Assembly (NCBI RefSeq): GCF_900108055.1
Contig: NZ_FNWJ01000002.1
Span: 444,382-508,381, forward strand
Length of the DNA stretch: 64,000 bases
Direction of reading: 5' to 3'
DNA from: Thermoleophilum album
GTDB lineage: Bacteria; Actinomycetota; Thermoleophilia; Solirubrobacterales; Thermoleophilaceae
A program made the translations under genes and the position numbers. The first letter of the stretch is position 1. The number at the start of each line of letters is the position of its first letter. This document shows, in pieces, positions 31,922 to 40,515 of the stretch. The notes under the pieces were generated by a model. The model did no database searches. It saw only the letters and a list, made by a program, of their open reading frames with translations, and was not told the DNA's origin.

Positions 31922-34058
31922 CGATCGCTCCCGTGGTCTCCACTCCCGTTTCCATCCCATCGGCCGATTGCGGCAATCCGATAACTGCGACGTTCTCCAC
32001 GCGCACGCTCGGCGGCAGCTCCGTGAATGCACACACCGCAAGTTGTGGTGCGACCGCCTCGGCGAGTCGGCGAACGTGGCGACGCACGCGTGACGAGCAG
32101 AGCAGCACGCGCGGCTCGCTGCGCTCGCCGACCAGCTCGCGCAGGCGCTCGGCGAGGGCCCGTGTGCGTTCGGGCGGCAGCGCGAGCAGCTCGCCGTCGG
32201 CCGTCTGCACGACCGCCTCGGCGAGCTCCTGCTCAAGCGCCGGGTCGAGCGTCGCCGCGCGCAGCACGTCGCCGTCGAGGTACGGCTCGACGATCGTGCG
32301 GCCCAGTGCCTGGCGCGCGTACTCGATCAGTTGCGCGGGATCCCGGTTGATGCGCGCGCGGTCACCGATCGCCTCGAGGATCGTGCCGAGGTCGCGGATC
32401 GACACGCCCTCGCGCAGCAGGCCTTGCAGCACCCGCTGCACCTCGCCGACGGTGAGCACGTCCGGCACGACCTCTTCGACGACGGCGGCGTTGCGCTCCT
32501 TTAGCTGGTTTAGCAGCAGGCGTACGTCTTGGCGCGTCAAGAGGTCGGCCGCGTGCCTGCGCACGACCTCCGTGAGATGCGTCGCTAGCACCGACTCCGC
32601 GTCGACCACCGTGTAGCCGAGCGCCTCGGCGTGCGGGCGCGCCGACTCTTCGATCCATCGCGCGGGCAGGCCGAACGCCGGTTCGCGGGTCTCCACGCCA
32701 GCTACCTCGCCGGCGACCTCACCAGTGTCGATCGCCAACTGATGGCCGGGCATCAGGCGGCCGCGCGCGACCTCTGAACCGCGCACCCGGATCACGTACT
32801 CGTGGGAGTCGAGCGTCGCATCGTCGCGCACGCGGACCGGCGGAATCACGATTCCCAGCTCCGCCGCCATCTGGCGGCGGATCACGCCGATGCGGGCGAG
32901 CAGCGTGCCGCCAGAGCGGCTGTCGACAAGCGGTACCAGGGCGAAGCCGACCGCCAGCTCCAAGGGATCGAGCTCGAGCGCCTGCAGGGCGGCATCGCGC
33001 GGGCTCGGCTGCTCGCTTTGCTGCGGCGCCGCCGACGCTTGCCGATCCTCGCCAGCGGGCTCGGTGGGCCGCTGCGCGAGCGCACGACCTGCAGCGAGCA
33101 GTAGGCCGCCGATCACCAAGAACGGCAGCTTCGGGAGACCCGGTACGAGCGCCATCGCTGCCACCAGACCGCCGGCCACCAGCGGCGCTCGACGCTGCCG
33201 GGCGATCTGGGTGATGACGTCGCGACCAAGGTCGCGGTCGGAGGCCGCGCGCGTGACGATCACACCGGTCGCGACGGAGATCAAAAGGGCCGGGATCTGC
33301 GCCGCCAAACCGTCACCGACGGTCAAAAGCGAGAAGCGCTGCGCGGCCTCGGCGAACGGCAGGCCGTGCTGGACGACGCCGACGACCATGCCGCCGACCA
33401 GGTTGATCAGCACGATCAGCACCGCCGCGATCGCGTCACCTTTGACGAACTTCGAGGCGCCGTCCATGGCCCCGTAGAAGTCGGCCTCGCGGGCGATCTC
33501 CGCACGCCGCGCCTTCGCCTCCTCGTCGGTGATCAGGCCGGCGTTGAGGTCGGCGTCGATCGCCATCTGCTTGCCCGGCATCGCATCGAGCGTGAAACGC
33601 GCGGCGACCTCCGCCACCCGGCCCGCGCCGTTCGTTACCACGACGAACTGGATCACGACAAGGATCAGAAAGACGACCAGGCCGACGACGACGTTGCCGC
33701 CGACCACGAACTCGCCGAACGAGCGCACGACGTGACCGGCGTCGGCGTGCAACAGGATCTGCCGCGTCACCGAGACGTTGATCGCCAGTCGGAAGAGAGT
33801 CGTCAAAAGCAAAAGTGAGGGGAACGCCGCGAACTCGAGCGGACGCCGCAGGTACAAGGTCGTCACCAGGATCGCCAGGCCCGCGCTGATGTTGAGCGTG
33901 ATCAGGAAGTCGAGGAGCGCCGGTGGCAGCGGCACCACCATCATCACGACCACCACCGCGACCACCGCCGCCGCCGCCAGGTCGGTGTTGCGGGCGAGCC
34001 GGGCGAGCGCCTGCTGACCCTGGGCAGGCGAGCCGCCGCTGTTGCGCCGGCCACTCAC
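31911..34058 (-). CDS. flhA: Flagellar export gate protein FlhA
   Basis: A 715-residue protein of the flagellar type III export gate. Eight hydrophobic segments lie within residues 25-330, with the conserved LNISAGLAILVTTLYL, FRLAINVSVTRQIL and FVKGDAIAA regions. The cytoplasmic domain follows, with HLTEVVRRHAADLLTRQDV and LREGVSIRDLGTILEAI. It binds FliH/FliI-delivered substrates and chaperones such as FliS, FliT and FlgN, all encoded here. The GTG start overlaps the flhB stop. Confidence 0.97.
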   Translation of the reverse strand: MSGRRNSGGSPAQGQQALARLARNTDLAAAAVVAVVVVMMVVPLPPALLDFLITLNISAGLAILVTTLYLRRPLEFAAFPSLLLLTTLFRLAINVSVTRQILLHADAGHVVRSFGEFVVGGNVVVGLVVFLILVVIQFVVVTNGAGRVAEVAARFTLDAMPGKQMAIDADLNAGLITDEEAKARRAEIAREADFYGAMDGASKFVKGDAIAAVLIVLINLVGGMVVGVVQHGLPFAEAAQRFSLLTVGDGLAAQIPALLISVATGVIVTRAASDRDLGRDVITQIARQRRAPLVAGGLVAAMALVPGLPKLPFLVIGGLLLAAGRALAQRPTEPAGEDRQASAAPQQSEQPSPRDAALQALELDPLELAVGFALVPLVDSRSGGTLLARIGVIRRQMAAELGIVIPPVRVRDDATLDSHEYVIRVRGSEVARGRLMPGHQLAIDTGEVAGEVAGVETREPAFGLPARWIEESARPHAEALGYTVVDAESVLATHLTEVVRRHAADLLTRQDVRLLLNQLKERNAAVVEEVVPDVLTVGEVQRVLQGLLREGVSIRDLGTILEAIGDRARINRDPAQLIEYARQALGRTIVEPYLDGDVLRAATLDPALEQELAEAVVQTADGELLALPPERTRALAERLRELVGERSEPRVLLCSSRVRRHVRRLAEAVAPQLAVCAFTELPPSVRVENVAVIGLPQSADGMETGVETTGAIGAR

Positions 34059-35128
34059 GCGAGCGCCCTCCGGCGGTCAGCGGCGAGTCGGTACACGTAG
34101 GCGAGTAGCTCCGCTACCGCCTGGTAGAGGTGCACCGGTATCTCCTGACCGAGCGGTACCTCGCGCTCGAGCGCCCTCGCCAACGGCGGATCGCTGACGA
34201 TCGGCACGCCGTGCTCGGCGGCGATCGCCCGGATGCGCTGGGCGATCGTGCCCCGCCCCTTGGCCACGACCTCCGGCGCCGGCTTGGAGCCGTCGTAGCG
34301 CAAAGCGACCGCTACGTGGGTGGGGTTGGTCACGACGACGTCGGCTCCCGGCACGGCCGCCATCATCCGTCGCCGTGCGTTCTGCATTTGGCGCCGGCGC
34401 AGCGCCTGTTTGATCTCCGGCGCGAGTCCGTAGTGGCGCATCTCGTCCTGCACCTCGCGTCGGGTCATGCGCAGGCTGCGCTCATGCTGACGGCGTTGCC
34501 AGGCGTAGTCGATCGCGGCGATCACCGCGTAAGCGACGACCCCGCGCGTACCGATCGCGATGGACTCTGCGACGAGCCGCTCGGCAAGTGCAAGCGGCGG
34601 CATCCCGAGCGAGCCGACCAGTTCCGGGAGGCTTGGAACCACCGCCAGCGCGACGATCGCGCCGACCAACGCCACTTTCAGTGCTGCCTTAAGCGCCTCG
34701 AACAAGCCCTGTGGCCCGAAGATCCGACGCAAGCCCTGGAGCGGATCGACCCGCCGCCACTGTGGCTTCACGGCTTGGGCGCTGGGCTTGAAACCGACCT
34801 GCGCAACCGCCGCAGCGCCCCCCGCCGCAACGCACACGAGGGCGATCGGGGCGCTTGCCAGTGCGACCTGAGCGAGCCCGTCGGCAAGCGCCGACAACGT
34901 CTGATCGCGGTTGAGCGTGGCCCCGGCGACGGCGCTCGCGAAGGAGCTGCGCATCAGCCCAGCTACGCGGTCCACCAGCGCCCCGCCCCCGAACGCAACC
35001 GCGGCGAGACCGGCGCCGAACGTTACCACCCCCGCGACGTCGGCACTGCGCGCGACCTGGCCACGCTTGCGCGCCTCCTCGCGCCGGCGCGGCGTCGGTG
35101 CTTCGGTGCGTTCTGCTGACCCAGCCAT
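34055..35128 (-). CDS. flhB: Flagellar export switch protein FlhB
   Basis: A 357-residue export-gate protein: ERTEAPTPRRREEARKRGQVARS at the N terminus (in pieces), four membrane helices, and the autocleaving NPTH motif in VVTNPTHVAVALRY. The cytoplasmic C domain switches export from rod/hook to filament substrates with FliK. The ATG at 35126-35128 overlaps the fliR stop (TGATG). A second, C-domain-only paralogue is at 58561-58866. Confidence 0.97.
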   Translation of the reverse strand: MAGSAERTEAPTPRRREEARKRGQVARSADVAGVVTFGAGLAAVAFGGGALVDRVAGLMRSSFASAVAGATLNRDQTLSALADGLAQVALASAPIALVCVAAGGAAAVAQVGFKPSAQAVKPQWRRVDPLQGLRRIFGPQGLFEALKAALKVALVGAIVALAVVPSLPELVGSLGMPPLALAERLVAESIAIGTRGVVAYAVIAAIDYAWQRRQHERSLRMTRREVQDEMRHYGLAPEIKQALRRRQMQNARRRMMAAVPGADVVVTNPTHVAVALRYDGSKPAPEVVAKGRGTIAQRIRAIAAEHGVPIVSDPPLARALEREVPLGQEIPVHLYQAVAELLAYVYRLAADRRRALA

Positions 35129-35910
35129 CAGCCGTTCGGAACCAGACCCCTGATGCCGTCGAGCAAGCTTGCGGCCAGCCGATCGCCGAGCCACGGCGCA
35201 AGGAACGGCAGCGAAGCCCCGATCACCACCAAGCCAACCAGGATCTTCAGGGCGAAGCCGAGCTGCAGGATGTTCAACTGCGGCGCGACGCGAGCGATCA
35301 GAGCGAAGGCCGCATCGGTCACGAAAAGGGCGATCACCACCGGCGCGGCCACCTCCAGCGCCGCTGCGAAAACACCGCTGAAGGCGGTCTGCGCAGCCTC
35401 GGCGATACCGCCGATCGCGGGGGTTGCTGTGAGGGGCAGCGTCGTGTAGGTGCGAGCGAGACCCCCGACCAGCCAAGCGTCACCGCCGATCGCCAGGAAG
35501 ATCGCTGCTGCCAGCAACGCGTAGAGCTGCGCGAGCACGGCGTTCTGGTTGCCGGTGAGGGGATCGACGATCGCCCCGTAGGAGAAGCCGGTGAAGGCGT
35601 CGAGGAAAGCCCCGGCGGTCTGGATCGCGGCGAACAGCACACCGACCGCGAACGCAAAGGCGAGCCCCACCAACAGCTCCTTGGCAGCAAGGGCGGCCAG
35701 CGCGACGGCGTCGCCCGGTGGCCTTCCGCCCCGCAAGGCGAGCTGTGAAAGCGCCAGGGCGAGGGCGCTTGCCACCACCAGCCGCGCACGCAGCGGCACG
35801 GCGCGCGACGAGAAGACCGGCGCGAACAGAAACAGCGGACCGACACGCGCCAGCGCGAGCACGAAGCCAGTGGTCTGCGCGGCGCCAAATTGGCTCACCA
35901 GCTCGGCCAC
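35128..35910 (-). CDS. fliR: Flagellar export gate protein FliR
   Basis: A 260-residue polytopic protein of the FliPQR gate. FVLALARVGPLFLFAPVF, ELLVGLAFAFAVGVLFAAIQTAG and FSYGAIVDPLTGNQ are typical. I chose the GTG at 35908-35910, 8 bases after the fliQ stop; longer in-frame extensions overlap fliQ and lack family character. Confidence 0.95.
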   Translation of the reverse strand: MAELVSQFGAAQTTGFVLALARVGPLFLFAPVFSSRAVPLRARLVVASALALALSQLALRGGRPPGDAVALAALAAKELLVGLAFAFAVGVLFAAIQTAGAFLDAFTGFSYGAIVDPLTGNQNAVLAQLYALLAAAIFLAIGGDAWLVGGLARTYTTLPLTATPAIGGIAEAAQTAFSGVFAAALEVAAPVVIALFVTDAAFALIARVAPQLNILQLGFALKILVGLVVIGASLPFLAPWLGDRLAASLLDGIRGLVPNG

Positions 35911-35918
35911 CGCTCGCG

Positions 35919-36188
35919 TTACCTCACGAGGTTTGGAATCTCGCTGTACAGCTCGGCGGTGTAGCCGACGATCTGGTCCAGCATCCACGGTCCGGCGACG
36001 ACCACAACGACCGCGATTGCGGCCAGCTTCGGCACCATCACCAGGGTCATCTCCTGAATCTGGGTCGCCGCCTGGAACACGCCGACGACGAGACCGACCA
36101 CGAGCGCCACACCGAGCAGGGGCAGCGACAGGCGCACGGTGACGTCGAGCGCCTGTTGAGCGAGGTGGATGGCGGTGTCGGCGCTCAC
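35919..36188 (-). CDS. fliQ: Flagellar export gate protein FliQ
   Basis: An 89-residue two-helix protein with ALVVGLVVGVFQAATQIQEMTLVMVPK, the family hallmark (in pieces). It is part of the FliP5-FliQ4-FliR1 gate. The start is GTG, 10 bases after the fliP stop. Confidence 0.96.
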   Translation of the reverse strand: MSADTAIHLAQQALDVTVRLSLPLLGVALVVGLVVGVFQAATQIQEMTLVMVPKLAAIAVVVVVAGPWMLDQIVGYTAELYSEIPNLVR

Positions 36189-36198
36189 TGCTCGCTCC

Positions 36199-36840
36199 TC
36201 ACACGTGGAAGCTCTCGACCAGCGAGCGGGTGATCAGGTCCCAGCCATCGACCAGCACGAACAGCAGGACCTTGAACGGCAACGAGATGAAGACCGGGGG
36301 CAGCATGATCATGCCCATGCTCATCAACGTCGCCGAGACCACGAGGTCGATCACCAGGAACGGCAGCAACACGAGAAAGCCAATCTGAAAAGCGGTCCGC
36401 AGCTCGCTCACCACGAAAGCGGGGATCAAGACCCAGGTCGGCACATCGGCCCGCGTGCGCGGCCGACGGATGCGCGCCAGCTGCACGAACATGCCGAGCG
36501 TCTCCGGTCGGGTTTGGCGGAACATGAACTCGCGCACCGGCACCTGACCGCGACGGATCGCCGTCTCCTGGCTGATCTGTTGAGCGCGCAGGGGATCGAT
36601 CGCGACCTCCTTGACGCGAGCGAAGGTCGGGGCCATCACGAACAGCGTGAGGAACAGGGCGATCCCCACGAGCACCTGGTTCGGGGGGGCGTTCGGCATG
36701 CCGAGGCCGACCCGCACGAAGCCGAGCACGATCAGGATGCGGGTGAAGCTGGTAACGGTGAAGAGCAGCGCCGGCAGCACGCTCAGCGCCGTGAGCAGCA
36801 AGAACAGCTGGACGGCGTCGCTGGTTCCCGGCAGCTTCAT
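36199..36840 (-). CDS. fliP: Flagellar export gate protein FliP
   Basis: A 213-residue membrane protein. It has SFTRILIVLGFVRVGLG and PNQVLVGIALFLTLFVMAP, with the later PFLVIDLVVSATLMSMGMIMLPP block, all diagnostic. No cleavable signal peptide is seen, unlike E. coli FliP. The ATG overlaps the fliO stop (ATGA). Confidence 0.96.
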   Translation of the reverse strand: MKLPGTSDAVQLFLLLTALSVLPALLFTVTSFTRILIVLGFVRVGLGMPNAPPNQVLVGIALFLTLFVMAPTFARVKEVAIDPLRAQQISQETAIRRGQVPVREFMFRQTRPETLGMFVQLARIRRPRTRADVPTWVLIPAFVVSELRTAFQIGFLVLLPFLVIDLVVSATLMSMGMIMLPPVFISLPFKVLLFVLVDGWDLITRSLVESFHV

Positions 36841-37385
36841 CCGCGCACCGTCATCCGCCTAAGTCGCTCAACCAGCTCCGCCGCCAAGCCGCGACCACTG
36901 GCGAGCGCCGGCGCGCTCGCCGACTCCCCTTCGTCGCCGAGCGTCGGGAACCCCTGGGCCGCCGCCTCACGCTCGTCGAAGCGCGCTAGCGCTGTGACGC
37001 AACGCTCGGCACTCGCCACCAGCACCACCTGGCGCCCGACCTGAACGAGGTGCAGCGAGCGGCCCGGCGCCAGCGGCAGCGCAGCGAGCTGGCGCAACGC
37101 CCGGCCTTGGACCCGCGGCTGCGCACCCAACTTGAAGCGCCGCATAACCCAGTACAGGCCGTAGATCGCGGCCACCACGATCACCAGGCCGAGCAGCATG
37201 CGCCCGAGGCCGGAGCCGCCGCCGGTGCTGGCTGCCTGCGCTGGATCGGGCGCCGGTCCGAGATCCAGTGGCGTGCGCTCACCGAGGTCGCGCGCGGCCT
37301 CGGCGGGGGGCGCCAGCACGGAGACGAGCAGCGCACCGCCGAGACCGGCTACACGCAAGCTCAGCGCAGTCGCTCGTGTGACCAT
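36837..37385 (-). CDS. fliO: Flagellar biosynthesis protein FliO
   Basis: A 182-residue protein with a signal-like N terminus, one membrane segment at about 64-81 (MLLGLVIVVAAIYGLYWVM), and the FliO domain: ALRQLAALPLAPGRSLHLVQVGRQVVLVA (in pieces). FliO assists assembly of FliP. It has its own sigma-28-like promoter in the 123-base gap after fliN, so the export-gate genes can be transcribed separately. Confidence 0.88.
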   Translation of the reverse strand: MVTRATALSLRVAGLGGALLVSVLAPPAEAARDLGERTPLDLGPAPDPAQAASTGGGSGLGRMLLGLVIVVAAIYGLYWVMRRFKLGAQPRVQGRALRQLAALPLAPGRSLHLVQVGRQVVLVASAERCVTALARFDEREAAAQGFPTLGDEGESASAPALASGRGLAAELVERLRRMTVRG

Positions 37386-37405
37386 TCGGACGGACGGACT
37401 TCCGC

Positions 37406-37423
37406 GGCGCCCCGTGGGGCGCC
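37406..37423 (-). repeat. Perfect 18-base palindrome in the fliO leader
   Basis: GGCGCCCC-AC-GGGGCGCC on the minus strand forms an 8-base-pair palindrome between the sigma-28-like box and fliO. It could be an mRNA hairpin (attenuation or stabilisation) or an operator. It is flanked by two GGACGGAC copies at 37387-37399 and 37429-37436. Confidence 0.6.
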
Positions 37424-37443
37424 AGCAAGGACGGACGCCCGCG

Positions 37444-37470
37444 TAATCGGAGGGTGCTCGCCGCCCTTGA
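37444..37470 (-). promoter_or_regulatory. Sigma-28-like promoter of fliO and the export-gate genes
   Basis: Minus strand: GCTCAAGG (TCAA at 37470-37467), 15-base spacer, TCCGATTA (37451-37444), then CGCGGG. The predicted start lies about 52 bases before fliO. The bases after the -10, GGGCGTCCGTCCT, are the same as after the flgB box. Confidence 0.65.
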
Positions 37471-37508
37471 GCGGACGCGCTGCGGCGCGCGCAGCTGCGG
37501 CCGAGCGC

Positions 37509-37916
37509 TCAGGCGGCGGCTACGTGGGTCCCCGCCTCGTCCGGCCCCTCCGCCCCATTGGGCCGCTGCGGGCGTGCCGGGTCGGCCTCGGGTGGTGCTT
37601 CAGGCGGGCGACCGCGGGTGCGGCGGGAAGGCGACACGACCTCCGTCACCCGCAGCCCGAACTCATCGTCGATCACCACCACCTCGCCGCGACCGATGCG
37701 CCGGCCGTTGACGAGTAGGTCGACGGGATCGCCAGCCGGGCGGCCAAGTGCGATCAGCGAACCTGGGGCGAGCTCGAGGGTTTCGGCGATCGTCATGCGC
37801 CGCCTGCCGATCTCGACGCTCACCTCGACCTCGACGTCCGCCAGCCGCCCAAGGTCGGCGTCGCTCACTCCGGCGTCGCCCGCGGGCAGTTGCTCGAAGT
37901 GGATTTCGTCGGCCAT
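37509..37916 (-). CDS. fliN: Flagellar switch protein FliN
   Basis: A 135-residue protein with a SpoA (FliN C-terminal) domain at about 25-95: DVEVEVSVEIGRRRMTIAETLELAPGSLIAL and DLLVNGRRIGRGEVVVIDDEFGLRVTEV (in pieces). It forms the C-ring base with FliM. A 40-residue Pro/Glu-rich tail follows. I chose the ATG at 37914-37916, preceded by GAGGAGCG. A second SpoA protein is encoded at 44892-45248. Confidence 0.92.
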   Translation of the reverse strand: MADEIHFEQLPAGDAGVSDADLGRLADVEVEVSVEIGRRRMTIAETLELAPGSLIALGRPAGDPVDLLVNGRRIGRGEVVVIDDEFGLRVTEVVSPSRRTRGRPPEAPPEADPARPQRPNGAEGPDEAGTHVAAA

Positions 37917-37929
37917 CACCGCTCCTCTC

Positions 37930-38382
37930 TCACTGCACGGTGACGTCGGTGAAGAGAACGTCCTCGACCTTCACGTCGCTGTGCTTCTCGATTGCTCGCG
38001 CGATCCGTCGTTTGAGGGCGTGGCGAGCAGCGCGATCGATCAGGTCGCGGTCGGAGGCGGCGGTCAGCTCGTCGACGACCACGTCGCGCACCACGGCTTC
38101 CTGCGGGAGTGGGCCGTAGCCCTCTGGTGGCGAGCCCCCACCGCCATGGCCCCCACCAGACGCTGCGGCTTCGCCCGGCGCCAGCACCAGCGCCACGCTC
38201 ACCTTCGCGTAACGCCCGTCGGCGAGGTTCACGAGGAACTCCTTCGGGAGCACGTAGACCTCGCCCTCGATCTTGTGTTTCTCGGCGGGCGACTTGGCGA
38301 AGACGACCTTCCAGGCGCCGAGTACCACGACCAGCGCGAGGACCGGTACGAGCACTTTCTTGTTTTTCAAAAACTTCCCCAT
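37930..38382 (-). CDS. fliL: Flagellar basal body-associated protein FliL
   Basis: A 150-residue single-pass membrane protein: a lysine-rich start (GKFLKNKKV), a helix at about 9-27, then VLPKEFLVNLADGRYAKVSVAL and a C-terminal domain ending VEDVLFTDVTVQ. A Gly/His-rich loop at about 78-92 (GGGHGGGGSPPEG) interrupts the domain. FliL forms a ring around the stator. Its ATG overlaps the motB stop (TGATG). Confidence 0.92.
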   Translation of the reverse strand: MGKFLKNKKVLVPVLALVVVLGAWKVVFAKSPAEKHKIEGEVYVLPKEFLVNLADGRYAKVSVALVLAPGEAAASGGGHGGGGSPPEGYGPLPQEAVVRDVVVDELTAASDRDLIDRAARHALKRRIARAIEKHSDVKVEDVLFTDVTVQ

Positions 38383-39224
38383 CAGCGCGTCGCTCCCGCA
38401 CCCTGGGTGATCGACACGCGCAGCGCGTTCGTGAGCGGCCCGGTTTGCCTTTGGGCTAAGCCGCTGCGCAGCAGCACGATTTCGACCCGGCGGTTGCGTG
38501 CGCGTCCGGCGGGTGTGGCGTTGGACGCAATCGGGTGCAGCCACGCGTAGCCCGTGGCGCTGAGGCTCTGGGCGGGGATTCCTCGCGCGACCAGTGCCCG
38601 CACGACGCGCGCCGCACGCGCCGTTGAGAGTTCCCAGTTGCTCGGGTAGCGGCCGCTGATCGGCACCGGATCGGTGTGTCCCTCGACGGAGATCGGGAGA
38701 CCCGCCCGCAGCTTCAACATGTCGGCAACCGCCGACAACAACGGCGCGGACTGCGACTTGAGTTCCGCGGAGCCGGAGTCGAAGAGGATGCGGTCGGTGA
38801 GCAAGCGGATCATCAGACCGCGCTCGTCGATCAGCGTTCGCACCTCGCGTTCGAGATGGTGGGCATGGATATAGCGGTCGAGGCGACGCTTGATTTCCCG
38901 GAAGTCAGCGTCGTCGCGCTGGATCTGGTTTTCGACGAGCTCCGACTGCGCTTGTCCGGCCTGCGGTGGCGCGGGACTCCGCGAGGGTGGCGCGACTTGG
39001 CGGACGGTGTGACCGCCCGGCAGGATTGCACCGGAGAAGGCTTGTTCGAGTGACTGCCGCAGCGCCTCCAGCTTCGACTTGTTCACGTTCGAGATCGCAA
39101 ACATCACGATGAACAGCGCCATCAGCAAGGTGATCATGTCGGAGTAGGTGAGGAGCCACCGCTCCTCGTTCTCGTGCTCGGCATGGGCGGCGCGGCGCCG
39201 CCGTGACGCGCGCCTGCCGGCCAT
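38382..39224 (-). CDS. motB: Motor stator protein MotB
   Basis: A 280-residue stator subunit. The N-terminal helix WLLTYSDMITLLMALFIVMFAISN carries the ion-binding Asp. The C-terminal OmpA-like domain (about 130-255) binds peptidoglycan, with SVEGHTDPVPISG and NWELSTARAARVVRAL. It pairs with MotA, encoded 4 bases upstream. The ion type cannot be decided by eye. Confidence 0.95.
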   Translation of the reverse strand: MAGRRASRRRRAAHAEHENEERWLLTYSDMITLLMALFIVMFAISNVNKSKLEALRQSLEQAFSGAILPGGHTVRQVAPPSRSPAPPQAGQAQSELVENQIQRDDADFREIKRRLDRYIHAHHLEREVRTLIDERGLMIRLLTDRILFDSGSAELKSQSAPLLSAVADMLKLRAGLPISVEGHTDPVPISGRYPSNWELSTARAARVVRALVARGIPAQSLSATGYAWLHPIASNATPAGRARNRRVEIVLLRSGLAQRQTGPLTNALRVSITQGAGATR

Positions 39225-39228
39225 CCCG

Positions 39229-40077
39229 CTAGGCCGCTACCGCCTCGGCCGCCGGTTCGGCGGCGAGGGAACCTTGCTCAGCGGGGGCGCGCCCCGCAGC
39301 GCGCGCCTGACCCCCGGAGCTGGCCGCGGCGAGCTCCGGCGGCACGAAGCTCAGAAGCTTCTCGCGTAGCACCCGCGGGTTCTCGCCCTCGAGCACCGCG
39401 AGCACTGCGTCGAGGGTCATAGTGCGCAGTCGCACCTCCGCCTCGGTGAGCTCCTTGAGGCGGTTGGCCACCGGAAAGAACACGACGTTGGCGGAGCCAA
39501 CGCCGAACAGCGTGGCGATGAAGGCACTCGAGATCGCGGGCCCCAGGCTGCCTGGGTCATCGAGGTTCTGGAGGACGTTAACCAAGCCCAGGACGGTCCC
39601 AAGAATGCCCATCGTGGGCGCGAAACCGGCGGCCTTTTCGAACACCCGCCGCGCGTCGGCGTGGCGCTGTTCGAGCGCCTCGATCTCGATCTCCAGGACG
39701 TCCCTCATGACATCGGGGTCGGTGCCGTCGACGACCATCTGGATGCCCTTGCGGGTGAAGCGATCGTCGACTTGGTCGAGCTCCGCCTCGAGCGCCAGGA
39801 GACCCTCGCGACGGGCGGTCTCCGCCAGCCTCGTCATCAGGTCGATGCGTGCCATCGGATCGGGCTCCTCGCCCTTGATCGCTATCTGGTACAGGCGCGG
39901 GATGGCCTTCACCCGCTCGAAGCTCGTGCCGGCCATCACCGCACCGAAGGTGCCGCCGAACACGAACAGGGTCGCCGGAATGTTGATGAGGGCGGCAAGC
40001 TGCGTTCCCTCCATCCGCGCGCCGATCGCGATCAGGCCGCAGGCAAGCGCAATGCCGATGGCGGTAGTCGCCTTCAT
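39229..40077 (-). CDS. motA: Motor stator protein MotA
   Basis: A 282-residue membrane protein with four hydrophobic segments. PATLFVFGGTFGAVMAGTSFE (first 20 or so) and GFAPTMGILGTVLGLVNVLQNLDDP, then SSAFIATLFGVGSANVVFFPVANRL, are characteristic (in pieces). The long cytoplasmic loop contacts FliG. An Ala/Gly-rich tail of about 40 residues follows. Confidence 0.95.
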   Translation of the reverse strand: MKATTAIGIALACGLIAIGARMEGTQLAALINIPATLFVFGGTFGAVMAGTSFERVKAIPRLYQIAIKGEEPDPMARIDLMTRLAETARREGLLALEAELDQVDDRFTRKGIQMVVDGTDPDVMRDVLEIEIEALEQRHADARRVFEKAAGFAPTMGILGTVLGLVNVLQNLDDPGSLGPAISSAFIATLFGVGSANVVFFPVANRLKELTEAEVRLRTMTLDAVLAVLEGENPRVLREKLLSFVPPELAAASSGGQARAAGRAPAEQGSLAAEPAAEAVAA

Positions 40078-40125
40078 CGGTCCCCCACTCCGGTGATCGA
40101 CCGGGGCCGGCGGATCTTCAGCGCG

Positions 40126-40359
40126 CTACCGCCGCGCCACCGCGGCAGGGTCGACGTCGCCTGCGAGCGCGGCGGCCGCAACGCTGGCGTGCCACGCGCG
40201 GATGCGCTCGATCACCTGCTCGCACGTCTCCGAGACGACCACCTTGCTGCCAGTGACCAGCGTGATCGTGGTGTCCGGGCAGGCTTCGACCTGTTGCACG
40301 AGCTGGCAGTTGAGGTACAGCTCGGCGTGGTCGTGGCCGATGCGATGAAGCCGAATCAT
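40126..40359 (-). CDS. flbD: FlbD-family flagellar protein
   Basis: A 77-residue protein of the short FlbD/SwrD family (not the Caulobacter NtrC-type FlbD). It starts MIRLHRIGHDHAELYLNCQLV and has CPDTTITLVTGSKVVVSETCEQV. In Bacillus the homologue SwrD raises motor torque and is encoded beside flgE and fliL, as here. The ATG at 40357-40359 is preceded by GGAGGAGGGCGG. The 156-base gap upstream holds two GTCCGTCC copies (40453-40469) and a GCGCCC/GGGCGC hairpin near 40381-40399. Confidence 0.87.
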   Translation of the reverse strand: MIRLHRIGHDHAELYLNCQLVQQVEACPDTTITLVTGSKVVVSETCEQVIERIRAWHASVAAAALAGDVDPAAVARR

Positions 40360-40515
40360 CCGCCCTCCTCCGGTGTCTCTGCGCCCTGCAGCGGGGCGCG
40401 CACGGCGCCAGTCGCCGGTTCGCGCCCCGCCAGGAGCGGAGGGTCCGTCCACGTCCGTCCTCACTAGTCCGTGGCCTCCGCTCCCGCCGGGGCGCGTCCC
40501 GGCGCTGACCAAGCG

